Under the pieces are notes generated by a model, which was given only the letters and a program-made list of their open reading frames with translations, had not been told where the DNA came from and searched no databases. Below are positions 7,780-16,248 of a DNA stretch of 25,555 nt, in pieces; positions within the stretch are counted from its first letter, which is position 1, and each line of letters begins with the position of its first letter. The stretch is from an uncultured Caulobacteraceae bacterium (GTDB taxonomy: Bacteria; Pseudomonadota; Alphaproteobacteria; Caulobacterales; Caulobacteraceae), in the NCBI GenBank assembly GCA_937910255.1, contig CALEOQ010000242.1:1-25555 (forward strand), read 5' to 3'. The position numbers and the translations under genes were made by a program.

Positions 7780-9373
7780 CCGGATCCCTCGGCCGGGGCT
7801 GATAGTCCTCGCCGATGAACATTTCGGCCCGGCGACTGCGCTCGCCGTCCAACCAGACATTGACGAGCTCGGTCTCGCCGGTGCGGGCGAAGTCGGCCTT
7901 CATCTCCGGGGTGAAGTCAGGCTCCAGGCTCATGGCCAGCACCCGCTCGGCCTCCGCGGCGGAGAGGGGGGCGCTGGCCTCGGCCTGGTTCTGCGGATGG
8001 GCCGTGCGGACCCACATGCGCAGGGGCGCGGCGTCGGCGCGGGCGAAATAGTCCCGGCCATAATAGGCCGCGGCGTTGAACATGAAGCGGTCATCGACGG
8101 CGATGGCTGAGATCCGCAGGTCGTGCATGGCGCGATCGGTCATCGCCTCGGTCAGCTGCGACCAGCCCTTGGCGCGCTTGAACCCATTGGCCATGCCCGC
8201 CTGCTCGGCCAGGTCCGGGGAGATGACGAAGGACAGGAACAGGGCGGCCACCGCCCCTTGGGTCGCCAGGGCGGCGATGTACCAGCCCCTGGCGCGCCAG
8301 CGCAGCAGCCAGGCCGCCACCAGGATCACGCCGGTGACATAGCCTGCGGCCGTCCAGTTGGCGTTGGCCCGGCTGATCAAGGCCTGCAGCGTGACGATCA
8401 GGAAGACCGGCGCGGTGAAGCAGAGCAGCAGCAGGTCGGCCGAGGTGAGCCGCCGACGCCAGGCCATCAGCCCCGCGCCGGCCACCAGCACCGCGAAGGG
8501 GATCGGTCCGAACACCCCGAACTGGGAGACGAGGAAGTCCAGCATCTCGCCCGGATGAAAGAGATTTCCCGGGCTCCAGTTGGCGTTGGCGGCGGTGTGT
8601 TGAACGGTGGCGAAGCCGTGGGCGGCGTTCCAGATCAGATTGGGCGCCAGCACCAGCAGCATGGCGCCGACGGCCGCCGCGATCATTGGCGCGGACCAGA
8701 TCCGGCGGGCGTCCCGGTCGAGGATCAGGTGAAGCGCCACCCCGATCAGGGCGTAGACCGCGGCATATTTCGAGAGGAAGGCCAGGCCGAGCAGGACGCC
8801 GGCCCCGGCGGCCGCGACCAAACGTCGCCGACCCTCCGTCTGCGGAAGGAAAACATAGAGGGCCAGGGCCCAGGTGAGGCAGGCCAGCAGCGGCGCATCG
8901 GTCGCCACCACCGCCGACGAAAGCTGCACCCCAGGCATCACATGATAGAGGGCGCAGGCCGCCAGCGCGATCTGGGCGCCGTAGAGCCGACGGGCCAGGA
9001 CGAAGACGCCAAGGGCCGTCGCCGCCTGGAAAAGAGGCGCCGAAAGCCGCACCATCGGCTCGCTGTCGCCGCCCAAGGTGGTCGCCCAGATGCTCCAGGC
9101 GACCATGGGCGGCTTTGAATAATAACCGAAATCCAGCGTTCTGGACCAAAGCCAGTACTGCGCCTCGTCCGGATAGAGCTCGAGCGGCGTGATGAAGATG
9201 GCCGCCAGACGCACGGCGGTCAGGGCCACCGTGATCCACAGGGCCATGCGCCAGGCGGCGAGGGCGGAGGGGGCGGCGGGGTCAGGCAAGGGCGTCTCCG
9301 GAAACGGCGCGGACCGTTGCTCGCCAAGGAGGCGATGTAAAGGGCAGGGCGCCCGAGGGTGTGGCGCCGTCAC
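7754..9373 (-). CDS. GT39/ArnT-like integral-membrane glycosyltransferase
   Basis: 539 residues if it starts at the GTG at 9373. It belongs to the PMT/ArnT superfamily, which uses polyprenyl-phosphate sugars as donors on the periplasmic face. The first helix (from about residue 42) is followed by the catalytic-loop motif LELYPDEAQYW (D69, E70) and then FGYYSKPPMVAW, both diagnostic. About ten further hydrophobic segments follow, then a soluble C-terminal domain of about 130 residues. The acceptor could be lipid A, another glycan or protein; the sequence does not say. The start is uncertain. The GTG has GAGG ten bases upstream. A TTG at 9289 has GGAG six bases upstream and would remove 28 poorly conserved-looking residues; an ATG at codon 43 also exists. 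The last nine codons lie inside the convergent msrA gene. Confidence 0.88.
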   Translation of the reverse strand: MTAPHPRAPCPLHRLLGEQRSAPFPETPLPDPAAPSALAAWRMALWITVALTAVRLAAIFITPLELYPDEAQYWLWSRTLDFGYYSKPPMVAWSIWATTLGGDSEPMVRLSAPLFQAATALGVFVLARRLYGAQIALAACALYHVMPGVQLSSAVVATDAPLLACLTWALALYVFLPQTEGRRRLVAAAGAGVLLGLAFLSKYAAVYALIGVALHLILDRDARRIWSAPMIAAAVGAMLLVLAPNLIWNAAHGFATVQHTAANANWSPGNLFHPGEMLDFLVSQFGVFGPIPFAVLVAGAGLMAWRRRLTSADLLLLCFTAPVFLIVTLQALISRANANWTAAGYVTGVILVAAWLLRWRARGWYIAALATQGAVAALFLSFVISPDLAEQAGMANGFKRAKGWSQLTEAMTDRAMHDLRISAIAVDDRFMFNAAAYYGRDYFARADAAPLRMWVRTAHPQNQAEASAPLSAAEAERVLAMSLEPDFTPEMKADFARTGETELVNVWLDGERSRRAEMFIGEDYQPRPRDPVTGLPTPP

Positions 9374-9442
9374 AACAGGTGAGCCTCGTCATAAATCCAT
9401 CACCAACAAGCTCGAAACTTGCCTGTATTAGAGCGCCGAACT

Positions 9443-9484
9443 CGGAGCGTTTGTGCGTTCGCCCGCTCCGATTCTCGATCGAGA
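9443..9484 (+). promoter_or_regulatory. Inverted repeats in the 5' leader of the TonB receptor gene
   Basis: CGGAGCG (9443-9449) pairs with CGCTCCG (9464-9470) across a 14-base loop. It is followed directly by a perfect 12-bp palindrome, TCTCGATCGAGA (9473-9484), which runs into the GAGGGG ribosome binding site. These could be an operator or an RNA structure controlling translation. A promoter could not be assigned with confidence in the 124-bp gap. Confidence 0.4.
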
Positions 9485-9497
9485 GGGGAATCTCACA

Positions 9498-12400
9498 ATG
9501 ACGTCCATGAAGCGGCTCGCCAGCGGCGCGGCTCTTACGGCGCTCGTCTGCGCCATGAGCAGCGCCGTCTACGCGCAGGAAACCACGGCCGCGATCCGCG
9601 GTCAGATCGTCGATACGCAAGGCGCCCCGGTGGCCGGCGCGACGGTCACCATCACCCACGTCCCGACCGGCGCCTCGAGCACCACCGTCACGGGCCTGGA
9701 CGGCATCTATTCGGCCCGCGGCCTTCGGGTCGGCGGCCCCTACCGCATCGCCGCCACCGCGCCGCAGTTCGAGGCCGGCGCCTCGACCCTGCAGTCGGTC
9801 GGCGTGGGCGACGCCGCCCAGGTGGACGTCCGTCTCGGCCGCACCGGCGACGCCCAGGTGGCCGAACTGGTCGTGACCGCCGCGGCCGGCGTCCCGAGCC
9901 AAGGTGGCCCGTCGTCGAACTTCACCGCCGCCGACATCGACTCGCTGCCCTCGATCAGCCGCGACCTGAAGGACGTGGCCCGCCTCGATCCGTTCGCGAC
10001 CATCGACCCGACCAACTCCGACGCCATCTCGTTCGGCGGCGTGAACACCCGCTTCAACCAGCTGACCGTCGACGGCATCCGCCAGAACGACGACTTCGGC
10101 CTGAACAACAACGGCTACCCGACCCAGCGCTCGCCGATCTCGATCGACGCGATTGAGGCGGTCAACGTCTCCTCGGCCCCCTACAGCGTGATCAACAACG
10201 GCTTCCTCGGCGGCCAGATCAATGCGGTCACCAAGTCGGGCGGCAACACCTTCTCGGGCTCGGCCTTCTACGAATATTCCGACAACGATCTGCGCGGCGA
10301 CACCGCCAACGGCGTCGACTACAGCACGGTGTTCGAAGAAAAGACCTGGGGCGCGACCCTGGGCGGCCCGATCATCAAAGATCGCCTGTTCTTCTTCGGC
10401 GCCTATGAAAAGTTCGAAGGCCTGCTCGGCTTCGACACCGGCCCGGTCGGCTCCGGCGCCGCGGTGGTCATTCCGCGCATCAGCGCCGATGCGGTGGAAA
10501 CCTTCCGCCAGACCACCCAGTCGCTCTATGGCTACGATCCCGGTTCGTATCTGAACGGCGCCTTCCCGGTGGAAGACGAGAAGTACCTGGCCAAGCTCGA
10601 CCTGGTGATCACCGACGATCACCGCGCCTCGCTGACCTATCAGCAGACCACCGGCAACTCGCTCAACGGTTCGGTCAATTCGGTCTTCGCCAACGGTAAC
10701 TCGACCACCCAGCCGCGGGTCGGCCTGGCCTCGAACCAGTACGACAAGACCGAAGAGCTGATCACCTACAGCGCTCAGCTGAACTCGGACTGGACCGAAA
10801 ACTTCTCCACCGAGCTGCGCTATTCCAACAAGGAAACTGACACCACCCAGATGCCGCTCAGCGGCCTCTCTGTCGGCCAGGTGATCGTGGGCGTCGCCGA
10901 CCTGCCCGGCGTGGCCACCGGCTTGGGCACGCCGCAGATCCAGTTCGGCGCCGACACCTTCCGGCACGACAACTATCTGAACGTGCAGACCGAGACCTTC
11001 GAAGCCATCGGCCGCTACAGCATGGGCGACCATGACTTCCTGTTCGGCGCCCGCACCGAGCAGAACGACATCATCAATGTCTTCGTCTCCAACTCGCTGG
11101 GCTCCTACACCTTCGCCAGCTACGCCGACTTCCTGGCCCGCCGGGCCAGCGGCTTCAGCCTGTCGGGCGGCGTCGATCCGACGGCGGGCACGGTCCCGGC
11201 GACCCTGGGCACGGCGCGTCTCGGCGCGGCGACCTTCGGCTATCGTCTGACCAGCCTCTATGGCGAAGACCGCCTGCAGATCACGCCGACCCTCGATGTG
11301 ACCGCCGGCGTTCGCTACGACCGCTACTCGATGGACGATACGCCCAGCGAAAACGCGGCCTTCTTCTCGCGCCACGGCTTCAGCAACACCTCGACGCTGG
11401 ACGGCAAGGACGCGGTTCTGCCGCGGGTCTCCTTCAACTGGGAGCCGCGCACCGACCTGACCATCTCGGGCGGCATCGGGCGCTTCTCGTCCACCGGCCT
11501 GAACGTCTGGATCTCCAACGCCTACTCCAACAACGGCGTCAACCAGACCAACGCCGTCTGCCCGGCCGGCCCCTACACCAATGTCGATCTGACCAAGGCT
11601 CCGGCCGGCTGCACCTTCACGCCCGGCAACGGCAATGTGAACGCCATCGACCCGTCGCTGCAGATCCCGACCGCCTGGAAGGGCAATCTGACGGCGACCT
11701 ACGAAGCCGACTTCGGCCGCTTCGGCGACAGCTGGCGCTTCACGGCGGCTTACCTCAAGTCCGTCAACGAGAACGCGCTGATCTGGTACAACCTGCGCTC
11801 GGTCCAGACCGGCGTCGCGCCTGACGGCCGTCCGGTCTACTCGCAGTCCACCGCCGGCAACACCGTGGGCAACGAGAACGACTTCCTGCTGACCAACACC
11901 AGCAAGGGCGCTTCGGAATCGATCGCCTTCGTGGTGGATAAGGCCTGGCGCGAAGGTCTCTGGGACGGTCTGTCGGTGAGCCTGGGCTACACCCACACCG
12001 ACGCCGAAGACGCCAACCCGATGACCAGCTCCATCGCCCAGTCGAGCTACACCCGCTACGGCACGTCGAACCCGCAGAACCCGGCGGCGGCGACCTCGGA
12101 CTATGAGGTCAGTGATCGCTGGACGATGAACTTCGGCTATGCGCGCGCCTTCTTCGGCGACAACGAGACCTCGGTCCAGGTGTTCGCCCAGAACCGCACG
12201 GGCCTGCCCTTCAGCTACACCTTCGCCAACAGCCGTTCGAGCGGGTTCGACAACGACTTCGGCTACAACGTCTCGTCCTATTCGGGTCGTCAGGCCTCGT
12301 CGAACGCCCTGTTCTACGTGCCGCAGATGTCGGGCGGCTCGATCACCGCCACCAGCGATCCGATCGTCCAGTATGCGACGGGCTTCGATGTCTCGGCCTT

Positions 12401-12800
12401 CGACGCCTTCGTGAAGTCCAGCGGCCTGTCGGCCTATGCGGGCGGCATCGCCCCGCGGAACGCCTTCAACACGCCTGACGTCACCACCGTCGACCTGCGC
12501 CTCAGCCAGGAGCTCCCGGCCTTCTTCCCGGGCGGCGCCAAGCTGCAGGTCTATATGGACGTCGAAAACCTCGGCAATCTGCTGAACGACGAGTGGGGCG
12601 TGCTGGAACAGTACGACTTCCACCGCTCGGTCCCGGTGGCCACCGTGTCCTGCGTCGCCGCCGGCACCACCACGGCGACCAGCTGCGGCGCGCCGAACGC
12701 GGCCTACCTCTATTCGGGTAACGCCTCGGCCATCGACCCCTATGTCGTGCCCAGCGCCTCGCTGTGGCAGGTCAAGTTCGGTGTGAAGTACAAGTTCTGA
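9498..12800 (+). CDS. Oar-like TonB-dependent outer-membrane receptor
   Basis: 1100 residues. A Sec signal peptide (KRLASGAALTALVCAM, cut near VYA/QE) is followed by a carboxypeptidase-regulatory-like beta-sandwich (about 29-110; RGQIVDTQGAPVAGATVTI, TGLDGIYSARGL). Next comes a plug domain (about 120-250; FGGVNTRFNQLTVDGI, GGQINAVTKSGGN). A long 22-strand-type beta barrel ends in aromatic FGVKYKF, the usual outer-membrane C-terminus. This is the Oar/CarboxypepD_reg class of TonB-dependent transporters, common in Caulobacterales and Xanthomonadales for large substrates; the ligand is unknown. I see no convincing TonB box. The ATG at 9498 has GAGGGG upstream; a second ATG at codon 4 is close. 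The coding sequence looks strongly biased to C-ending codons, suggesting high expression. It is monocistronic with a strong terminator. Confidence 0.93.
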   Translation: MTSMKRLASGAALTALVCAMSSAVYAQETTAAIRGQIVDTQGAPVAGATVTITHVPTGASSTTVTGLDGIYSARGLRVGGPYRIAATAPQFEAGASTLQSVGVGDAAQVDVRLGRTGDAQVAELVVTAAAGVPSQGGPSSNFTAADIDSLPSISRDLKDVARLDPFATIDPTNSDAISFGGVNTRFNQLTVDGIRQNDDFGLNNNGYPTQRSPISIDAIEAVNVSSAPYSVINNGFLGGQINAVTKSGGNTFSGSAFYEYSDNDLRGDTANGVDYSTVFEEKTWGATLGGPIIKDRLFFFGAYEKFEGLLGFDTGPVGSGAAVVIPRISADAVETFRQTTQSLYGYDPGSYLNGAFPVEDEKYLAKLDLVITDDHRASLTYQQTTGNSLNGSVNSVFANGNSTTQPRVGLASNQYDKTEELITYSAQLNSDWTENFSTELRYSNKETDTTQMPLSGLSVGQVIVGVADLPGVATGLGTPQIQFGADTFRHDNYLNVQTETFEAIGRYSMGDHDFLFGARTEQNDIINVFVSNSLGSYTFASYADFLARRASGFSLSGGVDPTAGTVPATLGTARLGAATFGYRLTSLYGEDRLQITPTLDVTAGVRYDRYSMDDTPSENAAFFSRHGFSNTSTLDGKDAVLPRVSFNWEPRTDLTISGGIGRFSSTGLNVWISNAYSNNGVNQTNAVCPAGPYTNVDLTKAPAGCTFTPGNGNVNAIDPSLQIPTAWKGNLTATYEADFGRFGDSWRFTAAYLKSVNENALIWYNLRSVQTGVAPDGRPVYSQSTAGNTVGNENDFLLTNTSKGASESIAFVVDKAWREGLWDGLSVSLGYTHTDAEDANPMTSSIAQSSYTRYGTSNPQNPAAATSDYEVSDRWTMNFGYARAFFGDNETSVQVFAQNRTGLPFSYTFANSRSSGFDNDFGYNVSSYSGRQASSNALFYVPQMSGGSITATSDPIVQYATGFDVSAFDAFVKSSGLSAYAGGIAPRNAFNTPDVTTVDLRLSQELPAFFPGGAKLQVYMDVENLGNLLNDEWGVLEQYDFHRSVPVATVSCVAAGTTTATSCGAPNAAYLYSGNASAIDPYVVPSASLWQVKFGVKYKF

Positions 12801-12821
12801 TCGGATCATTCTGACCAGGCG

Positions 12822-12852
12822 AAAGGGGCGGCTCTCGGGCCGCCCCTTTTTT
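12822..12852 (+). terminator. Strong Rho-independent terminator after the TonB receptor
   Basis: AAAGGGGCGGC (12822-12832) and GCCGCCCCTTT (12839-12849) form an 11-bp perfect stem with a 6-base loop. T6 runs at 12847-12852. It is the clearest terminator in the window and separates the receptor from aguA. Confidence 0.93.
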
Positions 12853-12955
12853 GTTGCGCCGACCGGGTGCGGCCATGCTTGACCTGGGGCCGCGGTGCGC
12901 CCATCTGCGCCCGTCCCCCGCCTGATCGGCGCATGACCCCTGGAAGGGATCGTTG

Positions 12956-13960
12956 ATGAGCCTTGTCGTTCCTGCCGAATGGGCGCCGCACCGGGCCATG
13001 TGGCTGGGTTTCCCCAGCCACGACGAGCTCTGGGGCGAGGACTACGCCCAGGCCCAGGCCGAGGTCGCCGCCCTGGCCCGCGCCATGGCTGGCCCCGGCC
13101 AGGAGGCCGTGCGCCTGATGACCGGCTCGCCCGAGGGCGAGGCCGCCGCCCGGCGCATGCTCGGCGATGTGGCAGGGGTGGAGATCGTCCCTGGCGCCTT
13201 TGGCGACATCTGGCTGCGGGACACCGGTCCGATCTTCGCCCGCGACGGGGACGGCTTCAGCGCCCGTGGCTTCCGCTTCAACGGCTGGGGCGGCAAGTAC
13301 GTCTATCCGCACGACGAGACGGTGGCCCAGCAGATCGCCGAACACGCCGGCCTGCCGCTCGCGTCCAACGCCTTCATCCTGGAAGGCGGCGCCCTGGACC
13401 ATGACGGCTTCGGCACGGTGCTGACCACCGGCCAGTGCCTGTTGAACGCCAACCGCAATCCCGGCTGGAGCGCCGAGGCCGCCGAGGCGGCGCTGGCTGA
13501 GGCGCTGGGGGTGCGCAAGACCCTGTGGCTGGGCGAAGGCCTGCAGAACGACCACACCGATGGCCATGTGGACAATCTGGCCCGCTTCGTGGCGCCCGGC
13601 GTGGTGGTCTGTCCCGTCGCCTTCGGGCGGGGGGATCCGAACATGGACGCCTATGACGACGCCGCCCGCCGCCTGGCCGGCATGACCGACGCCCGGGGCC
13701 AAGCCCTCAAGGTGGTCCGCATCCCCTCGCCCGGCTGGATCGAGAACGCCGACGGCGACAATGTGCCGGCCTCGCACATGAACTTCATCATCACCAACGG
13801 GGCGGTGATCGTGCCGACCTATGCGCAGCGCCCGGCCGAGATGGCCATCCAGGCCCTGGAGACCGTCTTCCCCGACCACAAGGTGATCGGCCTGCCGTCC
13901 GCCGCCATCCTCACCGGCGGTGGGTCGTTCCACTGCATCACCCAGCAGGAGCCCGCCTGA
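12956..13960 (+). CDS. aguA: Agmatine deiminase
   Basis: 334 residues, peptidyl-arginine-deiminase-like (pentein) family. The catalytic cysteine is C327 in GGGSFHCITQQEP, with acid/base residues in DIWLRDTGP and NDHTDGHVDN (H204). It hydrolyses agmatine to N-carbamoylputrescine and ammonia. The N-terminus (PAEWAPHRAMWLGFP) and FNGWGGKY are typical. It is slightly shorter than the roughly 360-residue enzymes of other bacteria, but no core motif is missing. The ATG at 12956 has GGAAGGGA upstream; a TTG sits directly before it. Its TGA overlaps the aguB ATG by one base (TGATG), so both enzymes of the pathway are coupled. No arginine decarboxylase gene is in view to make agmatine. Confidence 0.96.
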   Translation: MSLVVPAEWAPHRAMWLGFPSHDELWGEDYAQAQAEVAALARAMAGPGQEAVRLMTGSPEGEAAARRMLGDVAGVEIVPGAFGDIWLRDTGPIFARDGDGFSARGFRFNGWGGKYVYPHDETVAQQIAEHAGLPLASNAFILEGGALDHDGFGTVLTTGQCLLNANRNPGWSAEAAEAALAEALGVRKTLWLGEGLQNDHTDGHVDNLARFVAPGVVVCPVAFGRGDPNMDAYDDAARRLAGMTDARGQALKVVRIPSPGWIENADGDNVPASHMNFIITNGAVIVPTYAQRPAEMAIQALETVFPDHKVIGLPSAAILTGGGSFHCITQQEPA

Positions 13961-14838
13961 TGGCCCGCATCATCAAGGTCGCCGCCATCCAGACCGCCTA
14001 TGGCCTGGACCTGGACGCCAACATCAAGAAGACCGCCGGCTTCATCCGTGAGGCCGCCAGCCAGGGCGCCCAGGTGGTCCTGCCATCCGAGCTGTTCCAG
14101 GGTCCATACTTCTGCGTCACCCAGGAGGAGCACTGGTTCGCCACCGCCCATCCCTGGCGAGAGCACCCCTGCGTCACCGCGCTCGCCCCCCTGGCGGCCG
14201 AGCTTGGGATCGTGCTGCCGATCTCGATCTATGAGCGCGAAGGGCCACACTATTTCAACAGCGTGGTGATGATCGACGCCGACGGCTCGCCCATTGGCGT
14301 CTACCGCAAGAGCCACATCCCCGACGGGCCGGGCTATCAGGAGAAGTACTATTTCCGCCCCGGCGACACCGGCTTCCGCGTCTGGGACACCCGGTTTGGC
14401 AAGCTCGGCGTCGGCATCTGCTGGGACCAGTGGTACCCCGAGGCCGCCCGGGCCATGGCCCTGATGGGCGCCGAGGTGCTGTTCTATCCCACGGCCATCG
14501 GCTCGGAACCCCATGACGAGACCCTGGACACCGCCGCCCCCTGGCGCCGGGCCATGCAGGGCCACGCGGTCTCCAATGTCATCCCGGTGGTGGGCGCCAA
14601 TCGCACGGGCTTCGAGCCTTGGGAGAACTATCCCGGCGGCGGCCAGCGGTTCTATGGCTCGTCCTTCATCGCCGATCACCGGGGCGACCTGGTCGCCGAG
14701 TTCGGCGCAAACGAGGAGGGCGTGCTGGCGGCCGAGTTTGACCTGGACTTCCTGGCCACCCACCGGGCGGCCTGGGGCTTCTTCCGCGACCGCCGCACCG
14801 ACCTTTACGGCGCCCTGGCCGGTTCCCGCCCGGTTTGA
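13960..14838 (+). CDS. aguB: N-carbamoylputrescine amidase
   Basis: 292 residues, nitrilase/carbon-nitrogen hydrolase family. The catalytic triad is visible: E44 (PSELFQGPYF), K117 (YRKSHIPDGPGYQEKYYF) and C154 (GVGICWDQWYPE). The GPGYQEKYYF and PTAIGSEP blocks are characteristic of AguB rather than of other nitrilases. It converts N-carbamoylputrescine to putrescine, carbon dioxide and ammonia, completing the agmatine route begun by AguA. It is translationally coupled to aguA. A GNAT gene begins 38 bp downstream on the same strand, with no terminator between. Confidence 0.96.
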   Translation: MARIIKVAAIQTAYGLDLDANIKKTAGFIREAASQGAQVVLPSELFQGPYFCVTQEEHWFATAHPWREHPCVTALAPLAAELGIVLPISIYEREGPHYFNSVVMIDADGSPIGVYRKSHIPDGPGYQEKYYFRPGDTGFRVWDTRFGKLGVGICWDQWYPEAARAMALMGAEVLFYPTAIGSEPHDETLDTAAPWRRAMQGHAVSNVIPVVGANRTGFEPWENYPGGGQRFYGSSFIADHRGDLVAEFGANEEGVLAAEFDLDFLATHRAAWGFFRDRRTDLYGALAGSRPV

Positions 14839-14876
14839 CGCTTGGCGCCCGCCGGACCACAGGCCTAGGTTCGCGG

Positions 14877-15404
14877 ATGATCGAGACTGAGCGGCTCATC
14901 CTGCGCCGGTGGCGCGAAGACGACCGGCCGGCCTTCCACGCCATCTGCGCCGATCCGCAGGTGATGGACTGGCTGGGCGGCGTGCTGACCCCTGAGGAGG
15001 CCGATCAGCGGCTGGCGCGGGTGGAGGAGACCTTCGATCGCCTGGGCTATGGCCGGTTCTGCGTCGAGCGTCGCGGCGACGGGCGGGTGCTGGGCTGGTG
15101 CGGGGTCATGCCCGCCCATGAGAGCCAGCCCATCGCCGGCACGCCGGAGATCGGCTGGCGGCTGATTCCCGAAGCCTGGGGCCAGGGCTACGCCACCGAG
15201 GCCGCCGCCGCCGTCCTGGCCGACGCCTTCCACCGTCTCGGACTGCCCGAGGTGTGGGCCTATACCAGTCCGCACAATCTGAAATCCCAGGCGGTCATGG
15301 TGCGGCTGGGCCTGACCCGGCGAGAGGGTCTCGACTTCGAGAACCCCAACGCGCCGGCCGACGACCCCTTCCGCCCAGCCTGGGTCTGGGTGGCGACCCC
15401 TTAG
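14877..15404 (+). CDS. GNAT-family N-acetyltransferase (RimJ/RimL type)
   Basis: 175 residues. It begins with the classic IETERLILRRWREDD of the Acetyltransf_3 (RimJ/RimL) group. It has motif C/D VLGWCGVMP, then EIGWRLIPEAWGQGYATEA, which contains the acetyl-CoA pyrophosphate loop (Q/RxxGxA-like GQGYAT). The C-terminal TSPHNLKSQAVMVRLGL helix is also present. The frame is open 14 codons further upstream, but the ATG at 14877 fits the family start. The substrate could be a protein N-terminus or a small amine. Its position behind aguAB raises polyamine acetylation as a possibility, but the family type does not support that strongly. It shares its stop region (TTAG) with the convergent phosphatase gene. 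Confidence 0.9.
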   Translation: MIETERLILRRWREDDRPAFHAICADPQVMDWLGGVLTPEEADQRLARVEETFDRLGYGRFCVERRGDGRVLGWCGVMPAHESQPIAGTPEIGWRLIPEAWGQGYATEAAAAVLADAFHRLGLPEVWAYTSPHNLKSQAVMVRLGLTRREGLDFENPNAPADDPFRPAWVWVATP

Positions 15405-16192
15405 CCGCCGCAGCCCGAGGGGGGCGCGCTCAGCCGCGTCATCTCGCGGCGGGCCTTGTCCATGTCGGCGCGGAATTCGGGATTGCCGCGCATCCGAGCG
15501 ACCATGGCGGCGGCCAGGTCGCGACCAGCTTCCACATCGCTCTCATAATGGACGCCGCAGACGACGCGGGAGGTTCCCATCTCCTTGCCCGCGGCCATCA
15601 GCTGATCGGCCCGCTCGGGCGCCAGCTCCACCAGGATGAGCGCCCAGGCCCAGCCGGTCATGGAATGGCCCGAGGGATAGGAGGCGTTGGTCTCCATCCA
15701 GGGCGCCCGGGGCACGCAGATGGGCTTGTCGTTGCCGATCAGCGGGCGGGGGCGTCCATAGTGATCCTTGGCCGGCGTGCCGATGGTGCGGACGTCCTGC
15801 TCGGCCCGCTCCAGGATGTGGGCGGTGACCGGCGTCGTCTGCGGGCTGATGTCCAGCCCCGCAGCGCAGGCATAGCCCTTCAGCGCCCTGCCGCCCCAGA
15901 GGTCGGCGTCGGCGGCGGCCTTGGCCCAGCGGGCCGTGCCTTCCAGGGACCGTGTCTCTTCGAAGCGCTGGGCGTCGGCCCGGCCGCGTGGGCTGTCAGG
16001 CGCCGGGGGCGGGCCGATCAGGGCGGCGCCATCCAGGTCGGCGGCGGTGAGATAGCCGTCAATCTCCGGCGGGACGAAGCTTGGGCTGTTGGATTCGGCC
16101 AGGGCGGCGGGCGCGTGGGCCGGAGCGGCGGCGCAGGCCGAAAGGCCGGCGGCGAAGGCGAGGGCCGCGAGGGCCGAAGGCATACGGATCAT
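15401..16192 (-). CDS. Class A non-specific acid phosphatase (PAP2 family), probable lipoprotein
   Basis: 263 residues. It carries the three PAP2 phosphatase motifs: K142-x6-RP (KDHYGRPRP), PSGH at 173-176 (YPSGHSM) and SR-x5-H-x3-D (SRVVCGVHYESD; H215, D219). This makes a vanadate-type histidine phosphatase of the PhoN/PhoC class, releasing phosphate from many organic monoesters outside the cytoplasm. The N-terminus is a signal peptide ending in LSAC, which fits a lipobox at C20, so it may be membrane-anchored rather than soluble as most family members are. The ATG at 16192 lies very close to a GAGAGGGGGG run; the ATG at codon 4 has better spacing and is an alternative. It lies downstream of the hydratase gene on the same strand, separated by a hairpin. 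Confidence 0.93.
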   Translation of the reverse strand: MIRMPSALAALAFAAGLSACAAAPAHAPAALAESNSPSFVPPEIDGYLTAADLDGAALIGPPPAPDSPRGRADAQRFEETRSLEGTARWAKAAADADLWGGRALKGYACAAGLDISPQTTPVTAHILERAEQDVRTIGTPAKDHYGRPRPLIGNDKPICVPRAPWMETNASYPSGHSMTGWAWALILVELAPERADQLMAAGKEMGTSRVVCGVHYESDVEAGRDLAAAMVARMRGNPEFRADMDKARREMTRLSAPPSGCGG

Positions 16193-16204
16193 CCCCCCTC
16201 TCTA

Positions 16205-16233
16205 GAACGGCTCCCCGCCGGGGGGAACCGTTC
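16205..16233 (-). terminator. Hairpin between the hydratase and phosphatase genes
   Basis: GAACGGCTCCCC (16205-16216) and GGGGAACCGTTC (16222-16233) form a 12-bp stem with one mismatch and a 5-base loop. It starts 16 bases after the hydratase stop and ends about 13 bases before the phosphatase ATG. There is no U-tract, so it may attenuate read-through, mark an mRNA end, or structure the phosphatase leader. Confidence 0.5.
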
Positions 16234-16248
16234 CGAGGAAGGATTGGC

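Noticed and set aside
9282..12809. Very long minus-strand open frame (about 1175 codons) opposite the TonB receptor
   Set aside because: It is rich in Arg/Gly/Val/Ala with no domain pattern, as expected for the antisense of a highly biased high-GC gene.
12899..12955. TTGACC-like -35 upstream of aguA
   Set aside because: No acceptable -10 was found at the proper distance in the GC-rich sequence that follows.
16208..16236. GGAAC followed by CGTT on the minus strand before the phosphatase gene
   Set aside because: The spacer is 20 bp, and both elements are explained by the arms of the hairpin at 16205-16233.
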